Source: Chloroflexota bacterium
GTDB lineage: Bacteria > Chloroflexota > Anaerolineae > J036 > Brachytrichaceae
Assembly (NCBI GenBank): GCA_021813225.1
Contig: JAKALH010000086.1
Coordinates: 1 to 9,248 of the forward strand
Direction of reading: 5' to 3'
Length of the DNA: 9,248 nt
Position 1 is the stretch's first letter, and each line of letters begins with the position of its first letter. Shown here piece after piece: positions 1 through 6,314 of this stretch. The notes below the pieces were generated by a model. It saw only the letters and a list, made by a program, of their open reading frames with translations, ran no database searches and was not told where the DNA came from. The translations under genes were made by a program, and so were the position numbers.

Positions 1-402
1 CACGATGATGATCACAAAAGCCCATGCGCTCAACTCGACTGTAACGTTCTTGAAAAATAGTCTCTGGATTGCCTCGTCGATAATCCATATGCTGGTTGCC
101 AGTAACAGCATCGTCTCAAATAACGCGGAAAGATTCTCGACCTTTCCATGTCCATATGTATGCTGGCTGTCGGCTGGTTTGCTCGAGATGCGTACTGCGA
201 TGAGGGTTATCGCGGCTGCGACAAGGTCAAGACCTGAATGCAGGGCTTCTGAAAGGATGCCCAGGCTGCCGGTTGCCAGGCCGATGATGAGTTTCATCGA
301 TGTCAGAAATATCGCGGCGTACACAGAGTTGCGCGCTATCAAGTGTTTTTCACTGTTGGCTTGTGCGTCTGTATCGGTGGCTGATTTATTAAGTAAAGCC
401 AT
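1..402 (-). CDS. Cation diffusion facilitator (CDF) family transporter, N-terminal part, cut by window edge
   Basis: The reverse strand reads open from an ATG at 402-400 through the left edge, giving 134 residues with no stop. CDF proteins are inner-membrane antiporters that export divalent metals (Zn, Fe, Co, Cd) in exchange for protons. Visible features are a first membrane helix at about residues 23-43, then SEALHSGLD, whose HxxxD is the transmembrane metal-site pattern of the zinc-type CDF branch. The family signature TYGHGKVENLSALFET follows, then another helix near residues 92-108. About half of a typical 290-320 residue protein is present; the remaining helices and the cytoplasmic domain lie outside the window. 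The start is fixed by a TGA about 27 bases upstream with no other ATG, GTG or TTG between. No good Shine-Dalgarno is visible. It is divergent from the glycosidase gene. Substrate metal cannot be told from this part. Confidence 0.92.
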   Translation of the reverse strand, partial: MALLNKSATDTDAQANSEKHLIARNSVYAAIFLTSMKLIIGLATGSLGILSEALHSGLDLVAAAITLIAVRISSKPADSQHTYGHGKVENLSALFETMLLLATSIWIIDEAIQRLFFKNVTVELSAWAFVIIIV

Positions 403-445
403 AAGTGTTCGGAATGGTCTTGCCGTAAGTCAAGTGGAAATAATC

Positions 446-451
446 AGTATA
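446..451 (-). promoter_or_regulatory. Candidate -10 box for the CDF gene
   Basis: The reverse strand reads TATACT here, about 44 bases upstream of the CDF start codon, a plausible distance for a sigma-A type -10 box with a leader of about 37 bases. No good -35 hexamer is seen at 16-18 bases spacing, so this is a weak call based on one hexamer. Confidence 0.3.
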
Positions 452-501
452 CAACGGGTTGTTGTCTGTGGTTCATTGATTATTTTACTTTTGTGGTGCT
501 T

Positions 502-507
502 TATACT
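502..507 (+). promoter_or_regulatory. Candidate -10 box for the glycosidase-oxidoreductase pair
   Basis: TATACT lies 41 bases upstream of the ATG at 549. The best -35-like sequence, TTGATT at 476-481, has an overly long 20-base spacer. If used, transcription would start near 514 and the leader would be about 35 bases. The 146-base divergent region 403-548 holds only these two weak promoter candidates. Confidence 0.3.
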
Positions 508-548
508 GCTGGTGTATGGAGTTTGATTACTTTTAAATCGTAGCCCCT

Positions 549-1859
549 ATGCGAAACTGGCGTGTCCATCAATCAGACGCAATATGGTTGAAACAGGCAG
601 TAAAGCAGTTGATAGATGCGTCTCTGATAGCTCCTGGTCAGATGACAGTACGAGGCCGGAACGCGACAGGAATGACGTTATTGACACCAGGATGCAACAC
701 AACAGGCCATTCTACGTATCCAGCATTCTGGGTTCGCGACCCTGCATGGATTGCAGAAAAAGGTTGGATAAATACCGCGCACGTATGGAATTGGATAAAG
801 CTGATAGGCTCCAGCATGCAGGGACATACGCCACGAATACTGCAGAGTGGCAGTATGATATTGCCCTACTCTGTCCCCGACCACATTAATGTTGATGGAA
901 GCCCTGTTTTTTATCCAGGCACTTACTCCAGCGATGATGCTCAGGGTCCGCCGTTTGGTTTTTATCCTCCGCACGATGATCAATATTGGCTTTGCTTTAC
1001 ATCATACGCCTATGCGAAGTCATGTGGCGCATACGAACCATTGCGCCAGCACATCCAGACAGCCTTCGGCGATATAGCCGTTTGGCAACTCTGTGCACTG
1101 GCCCACGATGCGTTCCCCGTCGATCCGAGCACCCAACTCTGTATCGCCAGTGACGACTCGAAACAGCACATCGTTGACTGGGGATATAACGACACTATCA
1201 CCAAAACGGGCAAGCTGCTGTTTCCTTCTCTTCTACGTTACGAATCTGCAATGAAGCTGGCTCATATCTGCGATGCATTGGGCCTGCGTGATGATGCGGA
1301 AGGCTACCACGCCCAGGCAATGCTGCTCAGACGGTCAATCATTGAGACTTTCTACACCGAGGATGAAAACCATGAAGGCTGGCTTTTCTCCGCGACTGGA
1401 ATCGGTCATAAGCCTGATGTCTGGGGTTCTGCCTATGCGATATATCTGGGTTTGTTGCCTGAAGAACTGGCTAGAGCAACAGCCTTATCGCTCTTGCGCG
1501 GCTACCGAGATAGAACAACTGTATTACAGGGACAGGTGCGGCATATTCCCACCACGCATGGCTACTGGGAAATAGCTCAGTGTGCACCCGGCACTTATCA
1601 GAATGGCGGATACTGGGCGTATCCCGTCGGATGGTATATATATGCGTTGACACAGATCGACGACAATGCAGCCTCAGAACTTTTCGTGGAATACCTGAAC
1701 TTCATCCGAGAGACTTGGGACGACTGCTTCAATACAGGAACATGGGAGTGCACCAATTCTGAACTGGATCACTGGCAGAACCCGGGGTATCTGGCGACAC
1801 TCGCAATTCCCTATTTGACGCTATACAACAAGCATCTGATTTCAGAACAGGAGAATTAG
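549..1859 (+). CDS. Six-hairpin (alpha/alpha)6-barrel glycosidase-like protein
   Basis: This 436-residue protein has no visible signal peptide, so it is probably cytoplasmic. It looks like the six-hairpin glycosidase superfamily, enzymes that hydrolyse glycosidic bonds by an (alpha/alpha)6 toroid. Supporting motifs are FWVRDPAW at 60-67 (an Arg-Asp pair lining the active site in several such families), PPHDDQYW at 140-147, DWGYNDT at 210-216, and GTYQNGGYWAYPVGWY at 348-363, the loop recognised in other uncharacterised six-hairpin proteins. E400 in TWECTN and D143/D144 are candidate catalytic acids. The high content of Trp, Tyr and His fits a sugar-binding cavity. I cannot assign a GH family or substrate. 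The start is the first ATG after an in-frame TAA at 534-536; it lacks a close Shine-Dalgarno. The stop lies one base before the next gene, so the two are surely cotranscribed. Fold call moderate, activity inferred. Confidence 0.78.
   Translation: MRNWRVHQSDAIWLKQAVKQLIDASLIAPGQMTVRGRNATGMTLLTPGCNTTGHSTYPAFWVRDPAWIAEKGWINTAHVWNWIKLIGSSMQGHTPRILQSGSMILPYSVPDHINVDGSPVFYPGTYSSDDAQGPPFGFYPPHDDQYWLCFTSYAYAKSCGAYEPLRQHIQTAFGDIAVWQLCALAHDAFPVDPSTQLCIASDDSKQHIVDWGYNDTITKTGKLLFPSLLRYESAMKLAHICDALGLRDDAEGYHAQAMLLRRSIIETFYTEDENHEGWLFSATGIGHKPDVWGSAYAIYLGLLPEELARATALSLLRGYRDRTTVLQGQVRHIPTTHGYWEIAQCAPGTYQNGGYWAYPVGWYIYALTQIDDNAASELFVEYLNFIRETWDDCFNTGTWECTNSELDHWQNPGYLATLAIPYLTLYNKHLISEQEN
1849..1853 (+). 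promoter_or_regulatory. Ribosome binding site of the Gfo/Idh/MocA gene
   Basis: AGGAG inside the last codons of the glycosidase gene sits 7 bases before the ATG at 1861. It fixes that start and supports translational coupling of the pair. Confidence 0.8.
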
Positions 1860-1860
1860 T

Positions 1861-2886
1861 ATGCCCGAAACATTGAAGATTGTGCTGGCGGGTTGCGGCG
1901 GCATGAGCGCTGCGTGGTTGAAAACCGCGCAAGACATTCCAGGCATAAATATAGTCGGCCTGGTTGATATCAAACTGGATGCAGCACGTAAACGTAAAGA
2001 GGAATTTGCCCTGTCTGATGCATTGATCGATACAGACCTGAATAGCGTCCTCGACGCGACCAGACCCGATATCGTATTCGATTGCGCCGTCCCGGAAGTT
2101 CACGTCGATATTACGCTGAATGCGCTGGCGCGGGGATGTCACGTACTCGGAGAGAAGCCGCTCGCGGATTCGATGGACAATGCCCGCCGCATGGTCGAGG
2201 CCGCGCAACACGCACAACGCCTGTTTGCAGTGATACAAAACCGGCGCTATATCGAATCGGCGCGGCGCGTTCAGTATTTTTTGGCGCAGCGGCATATCGG
2301 AAAACTGACAACCATCAACTGCGACTTCTATATCGGCGCGCATTTTGGCGGCTTTCGTGACCACATGAAGCACGCCCTGTTGCTGGACATGGCCATACAT
2401 ACCTTCGATGCTGCCCGCTTCTTCAGCGGGGCCGACCCGTTATCGGTATATTGCAGGGAGTGGAATCCAGCAGGTTCATGGTACGACCACGATGCCTCAG
2501 CGGTTGCGATATTCGAACTCAGCAATGACATCGTTTATACCTATCGTGGAAGCTGGTGCGCAGAGGGTTTGAATACGACCTGGGAGTGCGACTGGCGCTT
2601 TATAGGCGATAGAGGCAGCGCCACATGGGATGGCGATGTTAACTTTCAGGCTCAGGTGGTTGCCCGCACGGGAGAGTTCTTCTCAAAGCATCGCGCTGTA
2701 GCGCTGCCGGAAATCGACACCACCGGCAAGACAGGTGGTCATGATGGTTTAATCCGTGAATTTATTCACTGTGTTCGCACCGGCGCAACGCCTGAAACGA
2801 TCTGCACAGACAACATCAAGAGCCTCTCAATGGTGTTCGGCGCGATTGAAAGTGCAGAGACTGGACACCCGGTAACAATCCTGTGA
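1861..2886 (+). CDS. Gfo/Idh/MocA family NAD(P)-dependent oxidoreductase
   Basis: This 341-residue protein, normal length for the family, oxidises or reduces a hydroxyl of a sugar, inositol or sugar acid using NAD(P). The N-terminal Rossmann fold starts with KIVLAGCGGM (6-15), a GxGG dinucleotide motif, and D36 in GLVDIK at the end of strand 2 suggests preference for NAD. The conserved cofactor-site EKP is at 98-100. The C-terminal substrate domain carries LLDMAIHTFDAARFF (174-188) with the family Asp-x3-His pattern (D176, H180), the catalytic region. The start is set by the AGGAG at 1849. It follows the glycosidase by one base, so it probably processes the sugar released by, or prepares the substrate for, that enzyme. 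Some relatives are NAD-dependent glycosidases (GH109-like), but nothing here is specific for that. The exact substrate is unknown. Confidence 0.92.
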   Translation: MPETLKIVLAGCGGMSAAWLKTAQDIPGINIVGLVDIKLDAARKRKEEFALSDALIDTDLNSVLDATRPDIVFDCAVPEVHVDITLNALARGCHVLGEKPLADSMDNARRMVEAAQHAQRLFAVIQNRRYIESARRVQYFLAQRHIGKLTTINCDFYIGAHFGGFRDHMKHALLLDMAIHTFDAARFFSGADPLSVYCREWNPAGSWYDHDASAVAIFELSNDIVYTYRGSWCAEGLNTTWECDWRFIGDRGSATWDGDVNFQAQVVARTGEFFSKHRAVALPEIDTTGKTGGHDGLIREFIHCVRTGATPETICTDNIKSLSMVFGAIESAETGHPVTIL

Positions 2887-2920
2887 TCGTCGATATCGTG
2901 TTATCAGCTTACTCATATAT

Positions 2921-2938
2921 CCTCGCGAACGCGCGAGG
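2921..2938. terminator. GC-rich hairpin between convergent genes
   Basis: A perfect 7-bp stem (CCTCGCG / CGCGAGG) with an AACG loop lies 35 bases after the oxidoreductase stop. It has no T tract on either strand, so it may be a weak or factor-assisted bidirectional terminator or an mRNA 3'-end stabiliser. In the rest of 2887-3070 I see only the open frame described at 3001-3072 and overlapping short inverted repeats near 3019-3057. Confidence 0.45.
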
Positions 2939-3000
2939 TGTTGTCGGTAGGGCAAGGGGCTGAATCTGATGCCTGTTGATTAAGCTGCTCTTACGCATCA

Positions 3001-3072
3001 TTACGCTCCCATTTTCCCGGCAGATAATTCCTGCTGTATCTGGTTAAGCTCTGCCGACAGCCGCTTGAATTC
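3001..3072 (-). pseudogene. Out-of-frame coiled-coil tail following NDH-2 (possible frameshifted C-terminus)
   Basis: Immediately after the NDH-2 Gly codon, skipping the first base of its TGA stop opens the +1 frame for 23 codons up to a TAA at 3003-3001. The peptide includes FKRLSAELNQIQQELS, with F, L, L, I, L spaced 3-4-3-4, an ideal heptad pattern, and ordinary codons. This frame has no start codon of its own near its beginning, because a TGA lies 8 codons upstream of the junction and only a Met near its end is available. It therefore looks like the former or alternative C-terminus of NDH-2, split off by a one-base change, a sequencing error or recoding. It could also be chance. Confidence 0.4.
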
Positions 3073-4330
3073 ACCCGCGCTTCCATCGGTGATTCAGAAT
3101 CAGACGCGGGCTGCGGTCGTAAGTCAGGTAATTCCAGGTCCAGTTGATCAGCACATTCAGTCGGTTCCTGAATCCGATCAGATAGATCAGGTGTAAAAAC
3201 AGCCAGGCCAGCCACGCGATGAAACCCGTTAGCTTCAAGCCATTGGCAAGTTGCACAACCGCAGCATTACGCCCGATTGTTGCCATGCTGCCCGGGTCAC
3301 GATAGACGAATGTTTCCGCAGGCTGGCCAATCAGGAACCTGTCGATCTGGCGGGCAACATGCCTGGCGCCTTGTATCGCCACCTGTGCCACCTGCGGGAG
3401 AAGACGACCCTGTGCATCCTGGCAGGCAGCCATATCTCCGATCGCAAATACACCCGGATGATCAGGTACACTGAGAGCGGCATCGACAACAACGCGGTCA
3501 CCTCGTGTAAGCGGCAGGCCGAGCAACCTGCTGAGTGAATTACCCTTGATACCCGCGCTCCAGATAATCGTTTGTGTTGGAATAACCGTGCCACCGCTCA
3601 GCGTGACGGAATCGACGGATGCAGTTGCAACAGCTTTATTCAACAGGACCTGCACACCGCGTTTGTGGAGTGCAGCAAGAGCATTGGCGCGTAACTGCTT
3701 GTCGAATGCCGGAAGGATGTGATCCTGTGCCTCCACCAGAAACACGCCCGCCTGTGTGATATCAAGATCGGGATAATCCTTGCGCAGTACGGCATGGAAC
3801 CACTCGCTCAAAGCGCCTGCCATCTCAACACCGGTCGGGCCTCCCCCGACGACGAAGTTCAATATCCCTCGTCCGATCAACTCAGGAAACGCAGCGGCTT
3901 TCTCGAAGAGATGCATGATATGGCTGCGCAAATCAACCGCTTCTTCCATAGACTTGAGCGGGAATGCGTATTGGGCGACTCCCGGAATATCATAGTAGTG
4001 TGTTTCCGCTCCCGCCGATAAAATCAGATAGTCGAATCTGATTGCATCGCCGTCCTCAAGTTGTATCTGTTGCTTACCCCAATCGACACCATTAACCGTC
4101 CCCATACGGAAACTGAAGTTCGACTGGTCGTGAAATATCCCTCTAACGGCATTGCCAATTTCCTCTGGGTCCAGGGCCGCTGTAGCGACCTGGTATAGAA
4201 GCGGCTGAAAGGTGTGGTAGTTATTGCGGTCAATCAATATCACATCAACGGGGGCCCGGGCTAATGCCCGTGCAGCAGCCAGACCACCGAATCCAGCACC
4301 GATTATGACAACGGTACGTCTATTGTTCAT
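3071..4330 (-). CDS. ndh: Type II NADH dehydrogenase (NDH-2), NADH:quinone oxidoreductase
   Basis: This 419-residue single-subunit flavoprotein passes electrons from NADH through FAD to membrane quinone without pumping protons. The sequence has both Rossmann motifs: FAD-binding VVIIGAGFGG (7-16) and NADH-binding NFVVGGGPTGVEMAG (158-172). It also has the FAD-contacting VFAIGDMA (294-301) and the quinone-site segment PQVAQVAIQGA (312-322). The C-terminus (about 366-401) is strongly hydrophobic and aromatic, the amphipathic membrane anchor of NDH-2. The start at 4330 is preferred over the ATG at 4351 because GGAGTG at 4342-4337 sits upstream of it at good distance and the shorter form begins just before the FAD motif. 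It is monocistronic and convergent with the oxidoreductase. The protein ends in HRWKRG; an open frame right after the stop suggests a lost tail. A related pyridine nucleotide-disulfide oxidoreductase role is possible but less likely. Confidence 0.93.
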   Translation of the reverse strand: MNNRRTVVIIGAGFGGLAAARALARAPVDVILIDRNNYHTFQPLLYQVATAALDPEEIGNAVRGIFHDQSNFSFRMGTVNGVDWGKQQIQLEDGDAIRFDYLILSAGAETHYYDIPGVAQYAFPLKSMEEAVDLRSHIMHLFEKAAAFPELIGRGILNFVVGGGPTGVEMAGALSEWFHAVLRKDYPDLDITQAGVFLVEAQDHILPAFDKQLRANALAALHKRGVQVLLNKAVATASVDSVTLSGGTVIPTQTIIWSAGIKGNSLSRLLGLPLTRGDRVVVDAALSVPDHPGVFAIGDMAACQDAQGRLLPQVAQVAIQGARHVARQIDRFLIGQPAETFVYRDPGSMATIGRNAAVVQLANGLKLTGFIAWLAWLFLHLIYLIGFRNRLNVLINWTWNYLTYDRSPRLILNHRWKRG

Positions 4331-4402
4331 AACTGACACTCCATTACACATACACTATTGGCACCGCCACTTGTGAAAAAATTCTCAACCTCAATTGTTT
4401 GA

Positions 4403-4420
4403 TGGATATATGCACATCCA
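4403..4420. promoter_or_regulatory. Imperfect inverted repeat in the NDH-2 upstream region
   Basis: TGGAT-N8-ATCCA forms an 18-base operator-like dyad (half-sites matching at 6 of 9 positions) between the divergent NDH-2 gene and the small plus-strand gene. No convincing -35/-10 pair is seen nearby in either direction, so a regulatory role is a guess. Confidence 0.2.
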
Positions 4421-4441
4421 CCCTACGACCCATATCGAAAG

Positions 4442-4693
4442 ATGTATGATCACAGTGTGACAAGCGACAATGTTATTTTGGATGACAGGCTGATCGCACT
4501 GGTGCGGAATGAGTGCATACGGGTTGCGCAGGGGGCATACGAGCGTGCCCGTGAGGAAGGCATATGCGCCGAAGGGGCATTTGAGGTTGCCCTTGGTGCA
4601 ATAGCGTGCATAGATGATATAGATGCAGCTACATTGGTGGGCGTAAAAAATCCCTGGATCAGAACTGATCCAGGGGAAACCGGAAGACGGTGA
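4442..4693 (+). CDS. Small uncharacterised protein, 83 residues
   Basis: I do not recognise a named family. The 83-residue product has a convincing helical core at about residues 15-63: charged/hydrophobic alternation in RLIALVRNECIRVAQGAYER, then AREEGICAEGAFEVALGAIACI. This resembles small conserved helical proteins with a G-x-C-x-E-G-x-x-E-V-A-x-G-A motif seen in bacterial genomes (from memory, not searched). It has no signal peptide or membrane helix. C25, C42 and C56 are not arranged as an obvious metal site. The ATG is the first after an in-frame TGA at 4400-4402; there is no good Shine-Dalgarno, only GAAAG touching the start codon. Residues from about 68 onward are encoded by the terminator hairpin of the opposing operon, so the last 16 residues are probably unconstrained. 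It ends 14 bases short of the convergent lipoprotein stop. Moderately sure it is a real gene. Confidence 0.55.
   Translation: MYDHSVTSDNVILDDRLIALVRNECIRVAQGAYERAREEGICAEGAFEVALGAIACIDDIDAATLVGVKNPWIRTDPGETGRR
4645..4675 (-). terminator. Rho-independent terminator of the sigma factor/lipoprotein operon
   Basis: Read on the minus strand, a perfect 11-bp stem (CCCTGGATCAG / CTGATCCAGGG, drawn with a two-base centre that would open to a larger loop) is followed one base later by six T. It lies 33 bases downstream of the lipoprotein stop at 4708, exactly where that operon should end, and inside the 3' end of the convergent small gene. Confidence 0.9.
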
Positions 4694-4707
4694 GAATAGA
4701 CCGGAAC

Positions 4708-5205
4708 CTACTTGGACATTCCGATGGCATCGCCTGCTGGTGAAACCACGTACCACACCTTGGCAACATCCTGCCCTTTGGTCTCTCCGGCAGCGGTATC
4801 TTTGATAAAATAGTACAGAGGCAAGCCTTTATACGTGACCTGCAGCGTTCCGTCTTTGCGGGTGGTTGTTCCTATTAAAGACACATCAGCACCTGCACCC
4901 GGCGTTGGCTTGTTCTTCGTCAACAGGGGCGGCCAGTTTTTCTGGCACTGGTCATAACAGACAGAGGTGTTCGCGGTATCTTTGGTGTACATGTACAAAA
5001 CCCACCCCTTGTCGTCTACCAGTATTTTCCCCAGCGATGAGTCCGCAACCTTGACTGTAGCACTATCGGGAATAGTCGCCACGGGCGCCGTCGTTGCTGC
5101 CGGTGCTGCAGTAGGCGACGTCGTCGGTGTTGCTTGAGCGCCACAGGCAGCAAGAACCAACATGCTGGACACTAATACGGTAAATGCAAATACTCTTTTA
5201 CCCAT
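4708..5205 (-). CDS. Secreted lipoprotein with Yx(F/Y)xxD repeats (COG4315 / PF03640-like)
   Basis: This 165-residue protein begins with a lipoprotein signal: charged MGKR, a hydrophobic core, and lipobox LAAC with C21 as the lipidated residue. A flexible Thr/Ala/Pro linker (about 22-45) follows, typical of exported proteins that stand off the membrane. The mature domain has two copies of the COG4315 pattern: YMYTKD at 71-76, followed by C83, C87 and WPP (91-93), and YYFIKD at 131-136, followed by VWYVVSP. The function of this family is unknown; membrane-associated sensing or redox roles have been proposed but are not shown here. The start at 5205 is chosen over the GTG at 5214 because AGGAG at 5218-5214 is 8 bases from the ATG but would overlap the GTG. 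It is the last gene of the ECF sigma operon and is followed by a strong terminator, so it is probably a target of that sigma factor. Confidence 0.9.
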   Translation of the reverse strand: MGKRVFAFTVLVSSMLVLAACGAQATPTTSPTAAPAATTAPVATIPDSATVKVADSSLGKILVDDKGWVLYMYTKDTANTSVCYDQCQKNWPPLLTKNKPTPGAGADVSLIGTTTRKDGTLQVTYKGLPLYYFIKDTAAGETKGQDVAKVWYVVSPAGDAIGMSK

Positions 5206-5213
5206 TATGTTCA

Positions 5214-5218
5214 CTCCT
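5214..5218 (-). promoter_or_regulatory. Ribosome binding site of the lipoprotein gene
   Basis: Minus-strand AGGAG lies 8 bases before the ATG at 5205 and rules out the GTG at 5214 as start. Confidence 0.75.
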
Positions 5219-5252
5219 CACATTACATACCCTCGGTAAACCGCATCAGATC

Positions 5253-5268
5253 GTGCATAGTCATGCAC
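5253..5268. repeat. Perfect inverted repeat at the junction before the lipoprotein gene
   Basis: GTGCAT-AGTC-ATGCAC, a perfect 6-bp dyad with a four-base centre, starts at the stop codon of the 67-residue ORF and precedes the lipoprotein leader. On the minus strand a weak promoter (TTGTAG, 17 bases, TCTGAT) would have this repeat filling its spacer, so it could be an operator. It could equally be an RNA hairpin that tunes expression of the lipoprotein. It has no T tract, so it is not an intrinsic terminator. Confidence 0.45.
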
Positions 5269-5471
5269 TACAAATACGCAAACGTACAGACCGGCCAGAT
5301 TGGATTCACAGTTGTGTTGCTGCGTTTTAAGTCTTCAGCAGCCGCCTGTTCCTGAGCCCGCCATGTGTCAAGCGTAAGCGCAACATAAACAAGCAGTATA
5401 CTGGTTGCTGCCAAGCTGATACGCCACCTTTCCAGCCATACTGCAGGTCTATGATTCGGAAATAACACCAT
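5268..5471 (-). CDS. Possible small single-pass membrane protein, 67 residues
   Basis: The ORF lies 11 bases after the anti-sigma stop, on the same strand, filling the gap before the lipoprotein. The product has a basic N-terminus, one predicted membrane helix at about residues 18-35 (ISLAATSILLVYVALTL), then a charged segment (TWRAQEQAAAEDLKRSN) and a short hydrophobic end. By the positive-inside rule the N-terminus is cytoplasmic and the tail outside. I recognise no family. There is no clear Shine-Dalgarno before the ATG. Its position inside a sigma/anti-sigma/lipoprotein operon and its coherent topology favour a real gene, perhaps an accessory to the anti-sigma factor. A chance ORF cannot be excluded. 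Confidence 0.45.
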   Translation of the reverse strand: MVLFPNHRPAVWLERWRISLAATSILLVYVALTLDTWRAQEQAAAEDLKRSNTTVNPIWPVCTFAYL

Positions 5472-5482
5472 GCGTAAACCGA

Positions 5483-6256
5483 TCAGCTATATTTACCTGT
5501 CAACACAGCCGGACCAGTCGGCCGTGGACTACCGCCTGATGGTTCAATACTCACGCCACAGCGTACATAGTCTTTCAGTGGTCGTGGAACACTAACGAGA
5601 TACATAGATCCACCAGTAGCCCCTGCTTTTATGGTAAATACTGCGCCACTGTCACGCTTGCCAGTTGAATCAATCATCCATAACTGATACGACTGCGAAG
5701 CAGATAGCGCGGGAAGGCTGTGAACAAGCAAGACGGCGGTCGTCTGTTGCGGGTTATACAACAGTGTTGCACTTGATCCTTTTGCCGCTTCGGTGCCGAT
5801 CATGCCCACCGATTGTGCCTGGCTGTCCGCGAGCATAGCGACGACACTGTGGTATTGGTTAAGCTGGCTCTCCAGATTCGCCTGTGCCGCTGATAACTGC
5901 CTGAACCGGATAATACCAACAGCCACCATGATAAGAACAGCCAGAATTGCCGCCACGAATCTCCAGCGCGGTAGCGCAACGGCAGAGCGAAGCCAGTCGA
6001 TGGCCTTTGCCCCTGCTGGTAGAGACCCACTCTGAATACGTGCGAGCAGATTCGCCTGCAGCGCAATCGGTGGAATGCGCCGCGGCACACTTTGCCCCAG
6101 CGCGGAAACTGTACCCAGGTACTCCTGGTAGAGATTTCTGCATCCAGGGCATCCGTCCAGATGCGCGACGACCTCAGCTTTCTCTGCCGCAGACAGTGCG
6201 CCAAGTGCCAATGCCGCTAACTGGTCTTCGACTTCGACGCATGATAGCTTTGCCAT
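5483..6256 (-). CDS. RskA-type membrane anti-sigma factor
   Basis: This 257-residue protein holds its ECF sigma factor inactive at the membrane until a signal triggers release. The N-terminal zinc-binding anti-sigma domain shows the H-x3-C-x2-C motif HLDGCPGC (H32, C36, C39), with C6 as the probable fourth ligand. A proline-rich linker leads to one membrane helix at about 100-116 (VAAILAVLIMVAVGII), then a polar helix (about 118-145, likely coiled coil). An extracytoplasmic RskA-like domain (about 150-255) follows, containing LPALSASQSYQLWMIDSTGKRDSGAVF, here too long to be a minimal motif but with the Q-YQLW core typical of that domain. The sigma gene is 58 bases upstream on the same strand, the standard partner arrangement. 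Regulation is probably by regulated proteolysis, as known for RskA. The stimulus cannot be inferred. Confidence 0.93.
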   Translation of the reverse strand: MAKLSCVEVEDQLAALALGALSAAEKAEVVAHLDGCPGCRNLYQEYLGTVSALGQSVPRRIPPIALQANLLARIQSGSLPAGAKAIDWLRSAVALPRWRFVAAILAVLIMVAVGIIRFRQLSAAQANLESQLNQYHSVVAMLADSQAQSVGMIGTEAAKGSSATLLYNPQQTTAVLLVHSLPALSASQSYQLWMIDSTGKRDSGAVFTIKAGATGGSMYLVSVPRPLKDYVRCGVSIEPSGGSPRPTGPAVLTGKYS

Positions 6257-6314
6257 ATCTCATCTAATGTATAACGCCCGAGATAGACGAAATGGATTCA
6301 TAACACGCCGATGG

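Noticed and set aside
5..526. Plus-strand 173-codon ORF at the left edge
   Set aside because: It is antisense to a clear CDF transporter read on the minus strand (1-402); its own translation has no recognisable domain.
1729..2400. Minus-strand 223-codon ORF
   Set aside because: It lies antisense across the glycosidase/oxidoreductase junction, and its translation shows no family features while both plus-strand genes are well supported.
3019..3057. Overlapping inverted repeats (CGGCAGA/TCTGCCG and CAGATA/TATCTG)
   Set aside because: The stems share bases, are short with long loops and no T tract, and lie in the coding-like tail after NDH-2; not convincing as a terminator or riboswitch.
2991..3215. 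Minus-strand 74-codon ORF over the end of NDH-2
   Set aside because: It overlaps NDH-2 in another frame and reads as low-quality sequence; the heptad peptide after NDH-2 is in a different frame.
4450..4460. TCACA-G-TGTGA palindrome at the start of the small plus-strand gene
   Set aside because: It contains CRP-like half-sites but in the wrong order and spacing for a CRP site, and it falls inside coding sequence; likely chance.
4391..4756. Minus-strand 121-codon ORF
   Set aside because: It crosses the lipoprotein 3' end, the intrinsic terminator and the small plus-strand gene, so it is a shadow ORF.
5800..6204. Minus-strand 134-codon ORF inside the anti-sigma gene
   Set aside because: Out of frame within a clear zinc-finger anti-sigma/RskA protein; no coherent domain.
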